Assembly: GCA_023717585.1 (NCBI GenBank)
Contig: JAMQPJ010000563.1
Span: forward strand, 1 to 8,616
Direction: 5' to 3'
DNA from: Thermoanaerobaculia bacterium
GTDB taxonomy: Bacteria > Acidobacteriota > Thermoanaerobaculia > UBA5066
Length of the DNA stretch: 8,616 bases
Position 1 is the first letter of the stretch. The number at the start of each line of letters is the position of its first letter. Both the position numbers and the translations under genes were made by a program. Positions 7,407 to 8,616 of the stretch are shown in pieces. The notes beneath the pieces were generated by a model. The model worked only from the letters and a program-made list of their open reading frames with translations, did no database searches and was not told where the DNA came from.

Positions 7407-7592
7407 ATGACGAAGATGGTCCCGCTCTCGTTCGCGCTCGGCGCCGCGCTGTTTCTCTTCGCAGGGACGATATCCGTCGTCGACGGGAAGCCGCTCAATG
7501 TGACCTTTCTCGGCATCGGCGTGCTTTCCCTCGCCCTCGCCATCGCGACCTGGCGAAAAACCGGTGGCGGTTCCGGCCCGCCGGATACCTGA
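7407..7592 (+). CDS. Small protein with two predicted membrane helices
   Basis: A 61-residue hypothetical protein that I do not recognise. It is supported by a strong AGGAGG with seven-base spacing, an ATG start, an 11-base gap from the previous stop and GC-rich third positions. Residues 5-25 (VPLSFALGAALFLFAGTISVV) and about 32-49 (VTFLGIGVLSLALAIATW) are hydrophobic and probably cross the membrane. A short VDGKP turn joins them, giving a helical hairpin. The tail (RKTGGGSGPPDT) is short and polar, and the Arg-Lys after helix 2 suggests that the C-terminus faces the cytoplasm. There is no cysteine, histidine or catalytic motif. The layout resembles many small integral membrane proteins that stabilise or accompany larger membrane proteins, and both its neighbours are membrane proteins. 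No function is assigned. Confidence 0.7.
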   Translation: MTKMVPLSFALGAALFLFAGTISVVDGKPLNVTFLGIGVLSLALAIATWRKTGGGSGPPDT

Positions 7593-7612
7593 CCGATCCG
7601 GAGTATCGCGAC

Positions 7613-8110
7613 ATGCGCCGAAGCCGTCTTTTCCTCCTGGGCCTCGTCCTCGTGTCCCTCGTCGCGGCCGCGTTGCAGTGGAATTCGGCGCCGGAACGCG
7701 TCCCGTCGCACTTCGACGCGGCCGGCCACGCGAACGCCTGGTCCTCCCGTGACGAGTTCTTCGCGCTGCAGGTCGCGGTGATCCTGGGGCTCGCGGCGCT
7801 TTTCATCGCGATCCCCTGGCTCCTGAGGTTCACTCCGGCCGGGCTGATCAACCTTCCGAACAAGAGCTACTGGCTCGCGCCGGGGAGACGCGAGGAGACC
7901 ATCGATCGGCTTGCGTCGTATTTCGACGTCTTCGCGTCCGCGACGGTGCTGCTCCTCATCGTCGTTTTCGAGCTGGCGTCCCTCGCGAGCCGCGGCGGAG
8001 GCCTCGCCACGAACTACTTCCTGCCTGCGCTCGTGTCGTATCTCGTGTTTTCGCTCGGCTGGACGGTGGCGCTGATCCGGACGTTCGCGACCGTCCCGAA
8101 CGAAAGGTGA
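7613..8110 (+). CDS. DUF1648 domain membrane protein (SdpI-related)
   Basis: A 165-residue protein with about four membrane helices, at residues 5-22, 50-71, 106-124 and 136-157. Between helices 1 and 2 is the DUF1648 signature APERVPSHFDAAGHANAW (26-43), with the conserved P-V-P-x-H-F and Gly38. A second conserved stretch, INLPNKSYWLAPGRREE (79-95), follows helix 2 and is also typical of this family. DUF1648 forms the N-terminal part of SdpI, the Bacillus immunity and signalling protein against the SdpC toxin. This protein lacks the further SdpI C-terminal region, and most stand-alone DUF1648 proteins have no known function. ATG 7613 is chosen because GGAG at 7600-7603 lies nine bases upstream and it leads directly into helix 1. 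It starts 20 bases after the 61-residue gene and is probably cotranscribed with it. Confidence 0.85.
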   Translation: MRRSRLFLLGLVLVSLVAAALQWNSAPERVPSHFDAAGHANAWSSRDEFFALQVAVILGLAALFIAIPWLLRFTPAGLINLPNKSYWLAPGRREETIDRLASYFDVFASATVLLLIVVFELASLASRGGGLATNYFLPALVSYLVFSLGWTVALIRTFATVPNER

Positions 8111-8115
8111 TCCCG

Positions 8116-8145
8116 GCGGCCTCCTACAGTCCCGGCTGAGGCCGC
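8116..8145. terminator. Inverted repeat at the convergent gene junction, possible bidirectional terminator
   Basis: GCGGCCTC (8116-8123) and GAGGCCGC (8138-8145) form a perfect 8-bp GC-rich stem around a 14-base loop. It covers the 13-base gap between the DUF1648 stop and the aminopeptidase stop; the latter (8124-8126) lies in the loop. There is no T-run on either side, so it is not a classical intrinsic terminator. The position between convergent genes is what suggests a termination or pausing role. Confidence 0.4.
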
Positions 8146-8616
8146 ACGTCGATCGTCGGCCTGGCCTCATAGCTCTTCAGGAAGTCGCTCACGCTCTCCT
8201 GCTGGGCGGTCTTGAACGCGGCGCGAAGATGGATCTGCTCAAGCGCCTGCGCGAGATACCGGGGACCGCCCATGTACTTCGGCGCCTTGTCCCTGAAGAA
8301 CGCCTCGACGTCGGCCCGGCGCTCGGTGTCGCTGAAGCCCGCGGCGAGTCCCGGGAAGCGGGCCGGCGACTCCCGCGGGAGCCGCGAGGTGAGCAGGTCG
8401 AAGTTCGCCTTCAGAAACGCCCACGCCTCGGGACGCGTCTCGCGATTCGACGCCACCTCTCGCAGAATGACGATGGACTCGCGCGCGTCGAACTCCTCCG
8501 CGAGCGTCACTCTGAGCGCGGTAAGCACGACTGACGGGTCCCGGAACAGGCCGAGCGCGCCCAGGAGCCGCGTTCGCTCGCGCCGGTCCGTCGCCTTTCG
8601 CGCCTCGGCGTAAAAC
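8124..8616 (-). CDS. M1-family aminopeptidase (ERAP1/aminopeptidase N type), C-terminal fragment
   Basis: This is the last ~164 residues of a minus-strand gene whose start lies beyond the right edge. The frame is open to the edge and begins FYAEARKATDRRERTRLLGALGL there. The whole fragment is alpha-helical and matches the ERAP1-like C-terminal domain of M1 zinc aminopeptidases: helical repeats with a 'GLFRDPSVV' turn, 'SNRETRPEAWAFLKANFDLL', then 'VEAFFRDKAP' near the end. M1 enzymes remove N-terminal residues from peptides using an HEXXH-E zinc site; that catalytic part and the GXMEN motif are upstream, outside the window. The protein ends in a short polar tail (ARPTIDVRPQPGL). The closest functional class (PepN-like or another M1 subgroup) and its location (secreted or cytoplasmic) cannot be decided from this end. 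The gene is convergent with the DUF1648 gene and is probably a separate transcription unit. Confidence 0.85.
   Translation of the reverse strand, partial: FYAEARKATDRRERTRLLGALGLFRDPSVVLTALRVTLAEEFDARESIVILREVASNRETRPEAWAFLKANFDLLTSRLPRESPARFPGLAAGFSDTERRADVEAFFRDKAPKYMGGPRYLAQALEQIHLRAAFKTAQQESVSDFLKSYEARPTIDVRPQPGL

Noticed and set aside
1..8616. CRISPR arrays, tRNA or rRNA genes, insertion sequences, phage genes
   Set aside because: I looked for spaced direct repeats, cloverleaf-like segments, transposase motifs and terminal inverted repeats and saw none that held up.

Overview
This is a GC-rich bacterial window with almost no non-coding DNA. Six genes lie on the plus strand and one partial gene lies on the minus strand. 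Codon third positions are mostly G or C. A multihaem cytochrome carrying TPRs, a GT-C-type membrane protein with a C-terminal beta domain, and an M1 aminopeptidase together suggest an Acidobacteriota-like bacterium (or a myxobacterial/deltaproteobacterial relative) from soil, sediment or groundwater. This placement is inferred from gene content and style; the window has no rRNA or marker gene to settle it.

Layout. (1) 2-1813: the 3' half of an AddA/RecB-type helicase-nuclease, whose start lies outside the window. (2) 1810-2442: a small predicted lipoprotein of unknown function, overlapping addA by four bases (TTGA). (3) A candidate sigma70-type promoter at 2439-2469 sits so close to the next ATG that the mRNA would be leaderless. 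(4) 2477-5308: a 943-residue protein joining about five membrane helices, five CXXCH haem-c motifs, a beta-rich domain and a TPR domain. (5) 5305-7395: a polytopic GT-C-like membrane protein, overlapping the cytochrome gene by GTGA. (6) 7407-7592: a 61-residue protein with two membrane helices and a strong ribosome binding site. (7) 7613-8110: a DUF1648 (SdpI-related) membrane protein. (8) 8124-8616, minus strand: the C-terminal end of an M1-family aminopeptidase, convergent with gene 7, with an inverted repeat over the junction.

How they may work together. addA and the lipoprotein look like the end of one transcription unit. The cytochrome, GT-C protein, 61-residue protein and DUF1648 protein have gaps of -4, 11 and 20 bases and probably form a second unit. 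All four products of that unit are predicted membrane proteins. The most unusual gene is the cytochrome fusion, whose layout fits a membrane quinol- or electron-transfer module with a periplasmic haem wire and a protein-binding TPR tail. Its inter-domain linker holds a cluster of inverted repeats and codons unlike the rest of the gene. No CRISPR array, tRNA, rRNA, transposase or phage gene was seen, and no complete new defence or biosynthetic system can be claimed.
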